Counted from the first letter of the stretch, positions 34,363 through 46,554 are shown. The stretch: DNA of 64,000 nt from Heterobilharzia americana (GCA_944470555.2 OX104130.1:76265160-76329159); one strand, 5' to 3'. Notes: generated by a model from the sequence alone, not told the origin. Translations and numbers: made by a program.

Positions 34363-37300
34363 TTATTATTTTTCCCCCCTTGGGCTCCTAGCGGAACATA
34401 GGGCTTCAGTAGCTCGCCTCAATTGTACTCATTTCTCAACAGTCTTTCCAACCTGCCTCCACGGAATGCTCACAAGCTTTCATTTTTTCCTCACAAGATC
34501 TCCTCCATGTCAACTCGCCTTGAATGCCCAACCCATCGTTTTCTTTTTGAATTCCACTCATCGGCCTGGCCTGACGCGTGAAATCCCCAATCGGCCTTCT
34601 CAGTCTATGCCCACTCCATCTCCATTTCCTTCTGCATACTTGTTGGGCAACAGATTAATGGTTGGTTCGTTCCTCGAGTTCTTTGTTGGCCATTCTTTCC
34701 CGCCTTCCCATCTGATCTTCTGTATTGAGTGTTGGCAGCTGCTGATGAATGTCTGAAGTTTGTCGGAAATGCTTTTCGTGATGCGCCAAGTTCCTGAAAC
34801 AGATCGCAGCACTGACTTCACATTGGTGTTCAAAATCTGGATCTTGTTCACGCTTTTTGCTGAGTGCAGTGCGATACAGAACAGTACAGTAGATCTCCAC
34901 ACTGATTATTTCATGATAATAGAGACCTGTCTTGCCATATTTCCCATCATGCTTGTTACATCCTCATCTGTGATGCCACCGACTCTAGTTGAAACGATTC
35001 TGTCTTGCCTAGGTAGGCAGGTAGGTGAAACAGACTACTTTCTCTACATTCCTCCCAGTGATGCTGATTGTTGCCTCTCGTTGTTGTTATTGGTGGTGGT
35101 GGTGATGGTGGCTGTGATGGTGTCTCACTGTCTTCATCACCTCTGTCCTCACCACGTTCACTTGAAGGAAATCCCGTCTTCACTACCTTCTCTCCTCTGT
35201 CAACTTGTTGCTTTTCGTCTGTAGACCTTCGAGTTTGTGCGACCTAAGACATGAGATATAAATCATCATCGTTGGTGAAATCCAAATCTTCTAGGGACTT
35301 TTCATCGGTCCAGCCAGCTTGTGCCCATCTTCTCACTCATCACAATTGTCTGTTGCCTGATGCATTCGTGTTCATTCCGTGACAATTAGGAAGATCGTTT
35401 GTGTTGATAGTAGATGGTAGCCTTGTCTTACTCCTGTCTTCAACTCAAAGGCTTCTCTCAGCTTTCCATTGCGGATTTCTTGGTATGTAGCATCATCATC
35501 ATCATGTAGCTGTTGAATGAGGTTGATAAAGGGTTTGTAGCACTAAAGCTGTAGAGTTGAATCAACTGCCTGTCAAGTTACTTGTCTGTCGATGCTGTCG
35601 AAATCCTTTTCAAAGTCGATGAAGTTGAGATAATGATCTAGTTGACTGGCATTCTATGCTCTGTTCTATGATGATGTGTAGTGTAGCGTTGCAATTTGAT
35701 CCGTACATGATTTGTAATTCCTGAAGCCAGCCAGCCAGCCAGTCAGTGAGTCAATCAGTCAGCCTGTTCTGGTGGTAATTTTGAATCCATAGCATGTTTC
35801 AGACTCAGTAGGATTATGTGGCACAATGTTTTGTTTGTTTTTGGTGGACCGGAGTGGAGGATGATTTCTTGCCAGTTCTTGCAAAGGCCTAGGTCTCCCT
35901 TGTTTGAGAGTTTGACAGGTTAGCGCTTCTTCGTGACAATCGACAGGCACCTTCATTCCTTCTTTTCTTCCTTCCTTCCTTCCTTCCTTCATTCATACAT
36001 TCATTCATTCTTTCGAAACCTTCTGCTATAGTGGTAAAAGTGAGTATGTGTGCTGTTGTCTCTGAGTCTGTTTTCAGTGTTTCTAGGAGAATTCCATTTG
36101 GTTTTGCTGGTTTCCCGAAAAACTGCATTTTTGTGCCACTCAAGACTTTACTTCTTGTTTATTCGTGGGGTTTGTGTTCACTGATACTTTCGCGGCTGGG
36201 TTGCTGCTGATGTTCCAGATAGTAACCTGGTTATTTGATATAATGTTGTCAGGTCTCTTTCTCTACTGCCTGCAGCCTGTTGTGCTTCACTTGCAGGTGT
36301 GTCGTGGAAGTGTCTTTTGTCTTTGCAAGCACTCTTTACTCCATTGTCAAGTGCAGTGTTTTATACTCTGTACTCAGTTCTTCTTTCCGTTGTGCATCCC
36401 TGTACTGGACTGCCCTGCACTGGTTCATCTGATACAGCACACGCCCACACCCTCCTCTATCAGCTTTCATGTGTCCGTAGAGATCCATTCCTTGTCTTGT
36501 TTCCTCTTCCTTCCTAATACGGTTATACAGGTTTCTTTCCACGTAGCTTTCAAAGAGCCCCAGTGTTCTTCCACACTGATTTCTTCACGGATGCTGCCTA
36601 ATGTCTACAATTTTTTCCTGTCGGCTGACAACATTAAGATATTTATTGACGTTTCGTCCTTCGCATTTTGTTCTGAGTGTTCAACTTGAACTGTGGCCAA
36701 GCACCAACTTCAATGGAGGCTTTCAACTTGATTTTGAAGTCAGGTTCCTTCCACTAGATAGTGAGTGGTGTGAACCACCTACATCTGCTCCCCTTCTTCA
36801 CCTGATCTTATGTCCAGTGGTAGGTTGGCTGCCTCTCCACTTTCTTCACATTGAGATGAAGTCGATCTGATTTCTAGTGTGTCTGGTGTCTAGTGAAATC
36901 AACTCCATATCGCTGCCTTGTGAATATCCTTGTGTTTGTACACACTGCACTGCCTACAATCACCAAATCGTTGAATTCGCAGGAGTCTGCAAACAGTTCT
37001 CCATTCCCGTTCATTTCACCGAGTGCCTCTCTACCCATGAGTTCTCTTCCTGTGTTGTCCACTCCCATTTTGGCATTCATGTCACCCCACCCATTAGAAT
37101 GAATTTTGATGTCACCATCTGAGGTGGGTGGATTCTTGTCCACTACTGATTGTAGTTGTCTATAGAATTCCTCCTTCTCCTCTTGATCTGCATTATTTGT
37201 AGGTGCATGGCGTATTGTATAATTGTATAGTTGTGACTCTCATTCCATTTGACTTGAATGCTGCTGTCATGATCCTGATCCTGATGCTGGAGGAGATTGG

Positions 37301-37660
37301 TTCCCACTGCATGAGAGGGAGGCTTCGATGCTCTTGAGAGGGGACATCATGATAGACACTCCAACACTCAATGTGCTCGTGGTTGTCGTTTGGGTGACAA
37401 TATCGGAGTAGATAATTGACTCTACTCCAGTTGACAGTTTGGAGAGTCCACTACCATTCCATCTGCAGGTTACTCACAGATTCCTAGCACTTCTATGCTA
37501 TACCTTCTCATCTCTTCTGCAACATGGGCAGCATTGCCAGCTAGCCAGCTTCAAATATTGTTCGGATATTCCATGTCCCCATGTTTAGTTTTGCTTTCAC
37601 CGACTGACTTTCCGAAGGCTTACATCAGTCGGCATCATTTCGTCTCTCCGGTTCCAGCGA
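34363..37660 (-). pseudogene. Defective RTE-clade LINE, copy 2, near full length
   Basis: About 3.3 kb on the minus strand, the right size for an RTE element with one endonuclease-RT polyprotein. From the 5' end: endonuclease start LNMGTWNIRT near 37,590; GDMNAKMGVDNTGRELMGRE (the GDxN site) at about 37,080; EMNGNGELFADSCEFNDLVI; RT start GKPAKPNGILLETLKTDSE at about 36,110; AFELKTGVRQG; motif C altered to FTNDDDLYL at about 35,255. The 3' end is at 34,363 (TTATTATTTTT on the plus strand). The RT middle (34,880-36,200) is nearly identical to 30,250-31,560 in inverse orientation and carries the same stops. A GGAA/TGAA tract at 35,960-36,015 is longer here. The 5' end abuts an LTR-like sequence. 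Confidence 0.85.
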
Positions 37661-37689
37661 GGACTAAGTTTGTTCTTGTGTTTTATGAT

Positions 37690-37964
37690 TTCTGTGTGCT
37701 CTGAGGTACGCAGGAAGAAACGTTTATTGTCAACAAGTGGAACAGTAGTCGTTAAATGTGGTACACCTTGCCCTATAACCCCATTTGCAAATCATGCTCC
37801 ACTTCCTCTTCTGCTTCTTTCTTGATTAGCTCTGCATACCCCTGCCTTGTCTCTTGTATTTATGTTGGCGGAATCCTTACCCATTGCTGGTGATCCAGTA
37901 TGATTTCTGTCACCCTCTCAATATATACTACTTATATCTTTTCTTATCAGCAACGCCCACTACA
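37690..37964 (-). mobile_element. LTR-retrotransposon LTR, apparently solo
   Basis: On the minus strand it begins TGTAGTGGGCGTTGCTGATA (TG start), includes GAGAGGGTG, and reaches TTAACGACTACTGT and an AATAAA signal near 37,718. The same sequence at 56,018-56,297 is followed by a primer-binding-site-like TGGGG and a gag frame, which identifies this as an LTR. No internal region is found here. The exact right border is uncertain. Confidence 0.6.
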
Positions 37965-38044
37965 GTGTAAATCATTTTCTTCCACAATGTTACCTTATCC
38001 ATTTCTTTGTTTGTTCATTTTCGTTGTGATCACATTTTGTTCCT

Positions 38045-38960
38045 GATTTAACATCTTAGGATGTTAGTAACTTTTCCAAATCATGAATGAATTTGCTGGA
38101 CTTGCTTCAGTTGTTTGATGATGGTCGATTTTACCTTGAACATTTGTTTATGAGATAGTGGAGAATATTTGTAGCTCCATGGATAATCATGGTTGTATAG
38201 TTTTCTCTGAGTTGAGTTGTTTAATCATAGAACTTTTATCGTTTTTCTTCTAGACGACATCATCAGCACTAACTTCAGTATGAAGTGAGCTGTCAATATC
38301 TCTTCGTGAGTGATTTAGTAGCTTGTTCTGACTAACTGGTTTGTGATTGGTTATTTCCTTTGATTGTTGTGTTCTTGACTGCACAGATTTTCCGATTGAA
38401 TGTTCCTCTGCTTGACAACTGATCTTTCTTTTCTTTGTGTTTCCACTGTCCAGGATGTCTACACAGTCAAAACTGAATTTGTGTCCATAATTTTCTACAT
38501 ACATTGAAATGAGTGATGAAATGTCGTGACGTTTAATAGCCAACTGGTGCTCATGTAGACGAGTGCAAAGAGGGTGACCACTCTGTCTAATTTAGTATGG
38601 ACTACAGTTATTCCAGTTGATTTTGTAAACGATATTCGGTTTGCCTTCTTTGATTACTGCATCCTTTGGTCTGCATAATAGTATTTGCAGGGAATTTGTT
38701 GGTTTATGAGCCGCAGCAATTCCAAGTGGTCTCAGCAATCTTGTGATTTCTGATATATTCTTTATGTATGATAGGGTGATGTGTTTGTTGGTTTCTGTGA
38801 ATGACCTTGTAGTTGATTATGCACGAGATAGGCATCTTCTGATAAAGTTTCGTGGGTAGCCGTTCTTCTTTAGGATAGACATCGAGTAATTTTCTTTTCT
38901 TCGTGATGTTGTGCTGCAGTGTGTTCTCGCTCTTCTGAAAAGAGTCAGCACGCAATTAAT
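38045..38960 (-). pseudogene. PLE-B connector, GIY-YIG domain and 3' end
   Basis: The minus strand reads KKRKLLDVYPKEERLPTKLY (about 38,900), then an endonuclease domain with stops. From about 38,555 a clean stretch reads LHEHQLAIKRHDISSLISMY and continues NYGHKFSFDCVDILDSGNTK to the end SLHTEVSADDVV at 38,250. The last part is the typical Penelope GIY-YIG C-terminus. The region to 38,045 is probably 3' untranslated. The RT is missing. A plus-strand copy of the C-terminal part begins 100 bases to the right (39,060). Confidence 0.75.
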
Positions 38961-39059
38961 TTTGACCATTGTTGAGTTTTCGCTACTGCATTTGAGGATT
39001 TGATCAGTGAGTGTTGGCTTCCTTTACACTTAGGTTTCCAGTTTTGACTTCGCTTACAT

Positions 39060-39475
39060 GAACAAATGTCACGACATTTCATCACCCATTTCAATGCATG
39101 TGGATAACTATTGATATGAATTCAATTTTGACAATATAGACATCCTGGACAGAGGAAACCCAAAGGATGTCACAGAATTCCTGGAAGCTTGGTATTCAAG
39201 TCATTCAGCAGTCAACAGATACGTAGACATAGACTCAACCTATCAATTAATGAAAGAAATGATAAACGATAGAAAGATCAGTTTTCAAGCAGAGGAACAT
39301 TCAATAGGAAAATCTGTGCAGTCAAGAACACAACAATCAAAGGAAATAACCAATCACAAACCAGTTATTCAGAACAAGCTACTAAATCACTCACGAAGAG
39401 ATATTGACAGCTCACTTCATGCTGAAGTTAGTGCTGATGATATCGTCTAGCAAGAGGATTAAAGCTCTACGAGTA
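39060..39475 (+). pseudogene. PLE-B GIY-YIG C-terminus, opposed copy
   Basis: The plus frame 39,250-39,450 reads KISFQAEEHSIGKSVQSRTQ to SLHAEVSADDIV, almost identical to the minus copy at 38,250-38,430. The sequence from 39,063 parallels 38,525-38,430 as well. Stops lie at about 39,115 and 39,245. This copy retains an extra stretch (CCAAAGGATGTCACAGAATT, 39,160-39,179) that is absent at 38.4 kb but matched at 9.05 kb. Confidence 0.7.
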
Positions 39476-40439
39476 AACAGCCCAGCTCAGAGAACACAAT
39501 GCAACGAAGATATTTGTTTATCTCATGAAAGTCTACACGTTTTTCATATTTTCCAATGGTTCGCCTTAGATACAACCTTTCTGTTTATATTGTGGAAGCA
39601 ATTCCTGAAAGGTGCTTTTTATAGTGATAACCTCATCGAAACTTGACGATTAGGGGTTTGTAATGCATCCGTCATTATCATTTAGTAATATAGTACCATA
39701 AGTCAGACAAATCCTTCGTTTTCATTTTACACGCAGCTAGGGCATGTAGTTTATTCGGTAAGAAGTTGCTTGTTCCCTTTGTTTTCCAATTTCTTTGAAA
39801 GAAATTCACACTACTACTTCATTAAGGTGCACATATGAAAGTAGTCACTTGGAGTACTAAGGTCTTAAAATAAACGAACATTATTTGCACCGGCTAAACA
39901 TTGTGCTTATGAGTAGTATGTATCTGAATGTGTAATTTTTAGGCTCTGAAATCGATAGCACTCCAATGTCCAACCAATGATACACAAACTCTCTTTTTCT
40001 GCGTCTCTTTATTCTTGCTGGGAAAACAAAATAGATCAAAAGATTCATTTCTACAGCAAAACAACAGCCAAAGGATAGAAATGACTATCCAATAATTTCA
40101 AAGAATCAACAAAATAGTTTCAGCATACACTGAAACCAGCTCCTAGGAAATTATGATTAGAAAATGTTTTCTGCTACAGAGACTGCAGGAATAGTGAAAG
40201 CCTGCATACTCAGATCTATCAAAGCAAAAAACAGCACTTGTATAGAAGGTATCCAGCTTTTCAGCAGTAAATGATGTTGGAGACTTTAAGGTAGTTGTCG
40301 GGAGGTCAAAATCTAATTCACACAGTGCAGCAGTCAGGGACGTTACCATACACCGACTTTAGATGAGTGTCAAGAAGCAAGAAAACTAGACCTAATGTGT
40401 CATACAAACTAATACCAACCAACTAACTTCAATCAGTGA
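39476..40439. other. No gene recognised
   Basis: AT-rich. Two short frames (39,404-39,646 plus, 40,349-40,143 minus) lack motifs. Confidence 0.45.
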
Positions 40440-40905
40440 TAGATCGTGGTTAGCAGTGTAATCCAGGATGCGCGTTTCGTCCTGTTTGGGACTAGTCAGC
40501 CTCATGCACCTTCCTCGCAGTGAGCTATTTTGTGCCCACTAGGGATCAGACCCAGGACTGGTCACTTTAAACGCCAGAGCGTTATCCACTAGGCACACAG
40601 TCACGACAGCCACTTCTTATGAGACAGGTATCATGACTCGGTGGTCTAGTGAATAGCGCTGTGACATTTGAAGCGATCGGTCCTAAGTTTTAGTTCTAGT
40701 AGGGACAGCATCGATCACTGGGAGACAGGCTGTAGTCAGCTGAAGAGTCCTAAATAGGACGAAATTTGCGCCCTGGATTCCATTGCTAGCTACTAGCCAT
40801 CATTTACATGAAATCGAAACTCAGGCAATACCAAAGCGTCCGCATAGAAGTTCATATTGTCAAAAGAAACCAATCAACTACGGGATAATGCAAGTAACAA
40901 CATAA
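40440..40905. mobile_element. SMalpha-like repeats, complete head-to-head pair
   Basis: The minus copy (40,440-40,615) has GTTAGCAGTGTAATCCAGG and a hammerhead with CTGACTA (G8 equivalent changed). The plus copy (40,620-40,905) has A-box-like TCGGTGGTCTAGTGAATAGC, core CTGAAGA and GAAA both acceptable, but C in place of U at the 16.1 position next to the cut site. It ends in tail CAACTACGGGATAATGCAAG. Confidence 0.75.
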
Positions 40906-41749
40906 CTTTAATCAAATTGTAATGCAGTGGTGAGCTGAGTGACCACACACACCACGACCGTCATCCATAAAAATCTATCAGTAGTTCTAAATATACAACA
41001 AGACTTTGATTACTATTCAGTGACTAATCAATGTAAAATATATACAGACATGCTAACTGAAATTTTAGTAATAACATTAACCATTCCTATTTCACTATGG
41101 CACTTCAACATATCTTTGTATATTCTCATTGAAACAAAGGTTGTTGAGATACCTTTTTCAGATTTAAAAAAGATACGAAGGCGATAACATATAAATTTAG
41201 TGCATAGTACAAAAATGATCATTATCAACATACAAGAGAATGAAAATGGTCATTCATGTTCGAAGTAAACAACAAATAATCGGCGTTAAATTCAAGGTCA
41301 GCACAGAATTGTCAACCCAGTAAAGTAGTCCCAGTGATAACTACGCCTGAGACCAAAAATAACGTTAGGTAACATTTATTAAATAGGTAAATTTTAGGCG
41401 GGTGAAAATTGAGAAAACTATGCGAAAGATTCCTGACAAAAATACTACTTTTGACCTAGTATATTACTTATGAAACGAAAAATCACTAGACAAATACATG
41501 TAATTTGTTTCGTTACTGAAATTCAAGCTGGATAAAATGAGGTAGTCTTTGTAACTGTAAATTAGACAATATAATGTCCGGTGGAACAGTAAACTTTTTC
41601 TGAATTTCAGTGAAGATCAAATGACCTTGAGACGACTAATCTCATCGAAAGTGACAGTGTGATCGTTCAGAATAATAATGATGATATCTAAGTTGTGAAC
41701 TGTCATTTTAGCAATTTCACTCAGCATGACGATTAAGATGAAGATGTCT
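40906..41749. other. No gene recognised
   Basis: AT-rich with opposed short frames around 41,028-41,231. No motif. Confidence 0.45.
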
Positions 41750-42175
41750 GGATGAATCTGCATGTCTGAGATTGATTCCGAACCATATCACCTACAGTTT
41801 TTAAATACTGGTTTCCGTAGTCATATAGGCGCCAACCGGAAAAGTCTACATTCCCCAGCACGGTTTAGACCAATAGTCAAAAACTTCATGCAGTGATGTA
41901 ATCTTTCAGTGTGGTCAGCTTAGACATTTTTCTCAGCCCAGGCCTAATTCAGCTAGCATTGTACGACGCGGAAGACGATGATAAGGTATGGATAACACAT
42001 GTTCCAACCACCTCGGTCGATGAAGGTTCATAACGTCATCAACTGACTTACATAGTCTCCCTAAAAATCTACACCTGATTTCTCTATAAATCATGTGATA
42101 GCACCAAGATACACGGTCTACCCTACGAAAGTAATGGTGATCGAATGCCTCAAGCCTTCTCATATCCCCGAACCA
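41750..42175 (-). pseudogene. LINE RT C-terminal fragment
   Basis: The minus frame 42,163-41,933 reads RRLEAFDHHYFRRVDRVSWC, then HRPRWLEHVLSIPYHRLPRR. This His/Cys-poor tail after the RT domain is common in trematode non-LTR elements (the RWLxHVLRMPxHRLPRR signature). The RT core is absent here. A related RT core lies on the other strand at 44.2-44.7 kb, so the two need not be one element. Confidence 0.65.
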
Positions 42176-44149
42176 TAATGGTTATTTTACATATTATGAT
42201 GAAACGACTTCCCATTTGCCAACACCTCCAGATCTGTGAAACAAGAGACACTTATAGACAAGTGGATCACAGTGAACTATTCTTACATATCAGGTTGAAC
42301 ATCTTGAAACTTAGTCAAAAACCTCTTTTTGCCTCCCTAAAGTCTACCAGTTAATTTCAAGTATGTTTGCATTGTACATTATGTCCTATAGCGGTGAATT
42401 AGACCCATTCACTGTTTCCTTGCTATCTAACGACTTCATTCTAAAGTTTCATACTTTGAAATCAATACGTCTCTACTTTATATCCAACCACATACACCTG
42501 ATATCTGTCTTTAATTCTCAAAATCTAATTATTAAATCCTTCTAAATGGGTTCAAACAAATAGTTTAGAGGTGACAGAAACAATCTGAAAGTATATTTAC
42601 ATCCTTATCATAGTTCAGATGGTTTAATGTCGTGGAGTCACATGAATGAATAACTTTATCATATGTTATTTTCTTTGGGCGGTTAGAAACCCTTTAAAAC
42701 CATGAAACGTCCCTAAATATCTTTAAAAGTTACATGTTTTCAGTAGTTTTCCTTTCATTTCTGCATTAAAAATGAGAAGTTAATAGCCGTTTCCCTATTA
42801 GTCGTTTCAAGGCCATTTCAAGGTCACTCAAGGGAAATTTTGAAGTTCCGCCCTGTATTCTTAGATGAAATGCAACTGTTTTTTCCCAAAATTCTGACTT
42901 TTATCATCAGTGATTCAAAGAACAACAATAGAAGAGTAATTGTAAATAAAGCGAGATACAACGATAGAAAAGGTTCTGCTAAGGTTAGCGGTCAATATGT
43001 GAAAAACAGACATAAAATGACAAAAAGTGACACCGACAACAGCAGAGCAATCGCATTAAAAGTGAGTCGTCTCTGCACATCCTTGTCATGAACAGGCAAT
43101 TCTCATAGACCTAGCCCTTTTTTCTGTTTTGGCAGCTTGTAATCAATCGCCTTACATCATATATTGTTTTTTAATCCTGTGTCTTGTTTACTGCTGTATC
43201 AAATAAACGATTCACACTATGATACTACATAAAGGTAAACTATAGATATTCAAGGTCCCATTTGTGCTTAACAGTCCAATGACAACAATCTTCTACGTTT
43301 TCGTGGAACCTGTTTAAAAATCAGGTTATACTGTTTTCTAAACACCTTAATGCCTGACGAAGAGAGTACATTCATTACCTGTTAAAGTAAGCCAACTTGA
43401 TTGTATTGATCCTGAGAGTAGTGAGGTTGTAAAGTACTTATTTAGTTTTTCATTTATTATTTATTGGTTAACTAAATCTAATCGATTTTCTATTTTGGCT
43501 TGTTGATTAAGTTACTCTTCAGTAGAACGTTACGTAACTCCAAAATCTGATTTTTCTGTAAAGTGACTAACATTCAGTTTGAAACTTGGATATATTTCAA
43601 AGATAACTAATGTTAAGTTGTTGCTCCATTTACCAATATCTTCTTCTTAGCTGTAATTAACCTTTTTCACCATACTATTTGAAGTAAGATGGTACCTTCA
43701 GGAGTTCAGATAGCTGTTAGAGCATACATACTTCTAGTTGTGCACTACTATTATCTGTATTACAAAGATTAGTGTTCAGTGATATTCCACATGACTGTTT
43801 CAATAGGTTTAACTTTGAGAGATATCACAGTCTGCCATCCAGTAAACCGGTCTATGCACACTGTGGTGTAATTTAAGTTGATCGAAAGGACAAAAATCCT
43901 ACGATAATAAACTTGTCTTTAGTCAAATTTAAAACCACTTTCTTGAAATCTAACTGTAGAAGGAACAGTCTACTTCTGCACCTTAGACCTTTGTCAACAA
44001 AAATAAGCATGAAATCACCATTGAAAATCAGCTATCACATATGAGTAACAGTAACATAGTATCTAAGACCTTAAGGTCCATAGTCCTTTATTGTCCAACT
44101 AGAGCTCAGTAACACAAAACTCAAACTTTGGAGCAGATTTCAAGCTAAT
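42176..44149. other. No gene recognised
   Basis: AT-rich. A plus frame at 42,840-43,091 (including NNNRRVIVNKARYNDRKGS) is basic and unassigned. Confidence 0.4.
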
Positions 44150-44660
44150 ATACGACAACATTGGTGAGATCTTTATCCTTCGAAAAACATCCAAACACCT
44201 GCGTCCTCACTGGAGTCTCAGACTCTGAATATTTTTTGACTGGGAGGCAAGATTCTACGACCCTGAACAGAAAATCAGGTACGTCCAACTGTGGAAGGAG
44301 TTTCAAGTGTGCACAGTATGCTACCCAGTATGTCTACTCAAACTTGCGCAACCATTATTGAGCTTATGGAAGGCTTCTGAGCAAAGTAATAAAATACAGT
44401 GGAGTCCAACAAAGATGTTCACTACGTCATATTCATTTAGCTTTTCCGCAGAAACACTGATGGACCTCATTGTATATACTTTGAGTTTGTTAGGAAATGA
44501 ATCGCTGTTCAAAATCCTCTTGCTGAACATTCAGTTCTTAGGTGACATGATGTTGTTAGGTGAAGGCGCTGACATGAAGCAAGGTTTTCTAGGTTCTATG
44601 AGCCAAAATTCAGATGTTTTTGATATGCGCTTTACACCCGTAAAATATAAAATGATGTAG
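44150..44660 (+). pseudogene. LINE reverse transcriptase core fragment
   Basis: The frame 44,307-44,660 contains GDMMLLGEGADMKQGFLGSM followed by SQNSDVFDMRFTPVKYKMM. It aligns by eye with the trematode LINE pattern YADDIVLLGEDADKMQ...FGMRFxPxKCKxL. The catalytic YADD position reads LGDM, so the enzyme is dead. The preceding segment (VKIYSGVQQRCSL in another frame) looks like the GVRQGCPL motif. The 5' portion and tail are missing. Confidence 0.6.
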
Positions 44661-45334
44661 CAAGCTTGATTTGTATCGACTACATTAACCATAATGAACC
44701 GGCTGCTGAAGAAATTTTAGATCAGACACAAAACGTTCACCTGGCACTTGCAAAACTGTGCCACCTCTGATTTTAATAAAATGCCCGACTACCTATTATA
44801 GTATATGCATAATGCAATATAGTCTGTTCTGTCTTACTGAACGACTGAGAGACACAGTCATTGGAAAAAGAAGATATAAAGAGGTAACTGGTTTTTCATT
44901 ACTGGTATGTTAATCAGGTTACCCGGGTATGATAATATCACCATGCGAACAAAACTGAGGTTAAGCATAGAACACTGAGTAAGGAGGGTAAGTGAGGCAA
45001 TGAAGTTGTGAATGAGGCCATCTCAACATGCGCCGCGCATGTCAAGCCATCGCCTAACTCAACGCGAGATGCTAAACAAAGTAGGATTTAGACAGAAGAG
45101 AACTAAGAATGACCTGATCATGAAGTATCACCAATCCATAAAGTCCAAAATTGTTAGTCTCATCGGTGTACGAACGTCTACGTATCGCCATTTTGACTTC
45201 ATAACCCTTCAGTTAGTTTCCTACTTTGCTATACATTCATCCTGTATTACGTAATTACATCTAATTTTATAATCCCTCTTCTATTTCCCCACTCTAAACT
45301 CACATGTGTATTAATTAACTTCCTGTAGTTACTC
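44661..45334. other. No gene recognised
   Basis: AT-rich. A plus frame at 45,012-45,254 has no recognisable domain. Confidence 0.45.
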
Positions 45335-45805
45335 AATATGTTTCGCCCCCTGACCGGGTACAACTCTGGAACGTTCTATCCCACTGTAACATATATTCAT
45401 GAACGTACAGCTTGTTAATTATCAACTGTCTAATAATGAAGGCCTGTCTTGCTATATTTCTGATCATGGCTGTTACATCCTCGTCTGTGCTGCCGCCATC
45501 TTCTGTAGTTGAAACGACACTGCCCTGCCTAAATTGGTGAGACAGACTACTTCCTTCACATTTCTCCTGTTGATGGTGATTGGTGCTTGTTGGTGGTGGT
45601 GTTGGTTGGGTATCTTCATCACCTGTCTTCTCTGCATTCACTTGAATTCTCATCTTCACTCCCTCTCCTCTGCCAACTTGTTATTTCTCGCTGGTAGATC
45701 TTCGAGTTTGTGAGATAAGATATTAGACATAAATCATCATCGGCGAAATCCAAATCTTCAGTCAGCGTATGACCATCTTCTCGCTGCTCATAGTTTGTTG
45801 TATGT
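45335..45805 (-). pseudogene. RTE-clade LINE RT fragment
   Basis: The minus strand reads LDFADDDLCLISYLTNSK near 45,755 (motif C with an extra Asp), then a Gln/Thr/Pro-rich insert and a frame containing GSVVSTTEDGGSTDEDVTAM, equivalent to GSIVSTTDGTDEDVKVRI at 19.6 kb. Truncated at both ends. It is joined at 45,806 to PLE-B RT sequence. Confidence 0.7.
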
Positions 45806-46160
45806 ATCACTACTTCAGCCATCAATCCTGATATTAACGATCCTATAGATATCCATTTTACTGGTTTGTAAATCTTGCAAGTGAACTGTCAATAGTTCGT
45901 GAAGCATAGGTTGAGTAGATCTGTTCCGTTTGGAACAGTGGTCTTTGTATGATCAGAAATATTTTGGTCGCTTTTCAGAAGAGCAACTCTCCATTCTTTG
46001 GCTAGATTTGAGTCGGCTCAAGTTAAGAATGAACTAGTAGAAAAGAATGTCATCTTTTCATCACCATCTTCCTTTAGTTTTTTTACGCTATCTATAAAGT
46101 TAGAACTAAATTTTTTATCAGTTTCATAGAAAAGTGATGGAATTCATTGTAAACGGCCAC
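45806..46160 (-). pseudogene. PLE-B reverse transcriptase fragment
   Basis: The minus strand reads LKEDGDEKMTFF, then LKSDQNISDHTKTTVPNG and ISIGSLISGLMAEVV, parallel to 52,513-52,900. The final MAEVV runs directly into the RTE fragment, so the RTE probably inserted into, or recombined with, this PLE. Confidence 0.65.
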
Positions 46161-46554
46161 CTTATTCAGTATCCTGACAAGGCGTTGATCAACGTCCGAA
46201 TCCTACATGGCAATAAGCAATACTGTACATAATTTTTAAGCCTTTTATGGTATCAAGTAGTTATCTTCTGACTTCATAATGGCTTAGGTACACTTGATTT
46301 GCACCATTTCATGAAAATTGCTCTACCATTTGAATCCCTGACTTTCTTCTTTAGTAGATCGTAATTGTCTAACTAATAAAAATATTTTTTCTTCTAGAGC
46401 TCATATTCTGTACTGCCCAAGAACCGATGTATACACTATTATCACTTAACACTAGATTCTAACAAATGTTCTTAAGTAACTTTACTGAAACAAACTCGGC
46501 AAACACGTATACATTCGTCTACTTGGCAATGAACCACACCTATTGGGTGAGGGT
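46161..46554. other. No gene recognised
   Basis: AT-rich filler between two PLE pieces. Confidence 0.4.

Noticed and set aside
36165..36689. 174-codon plus-strand frame
   Set aside because: It lies antisense to the RTE copy 2 region between endonuclease and RT, and has the hydrophobic, Leu/Phe/Ser-rich content typical of an antisense frame.
37690..37964. Considered as the 5' untranslated region of the adjacent RTE
   Set aside because: The same sequence at 56,018-56,297 is followed by gag and not by an RTE endonuclease, so it is an LTR that happens to abut the RTE.
38250..39475. Palindrome that could be a CRISPR-like or satellite array
   Set aside because: It contains only two units, which encode the same PLE endonuclease end in opposite orientation. 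No spacers or regular repeats are present anywhere in the window.
40720..40785. Plus-strand hammerhead at 40.7 kb considered as active
   Set aside because: Both core blocks look acceptable, but the base before the cut is C where U is required to pair with the core A, and stem I is weakened.
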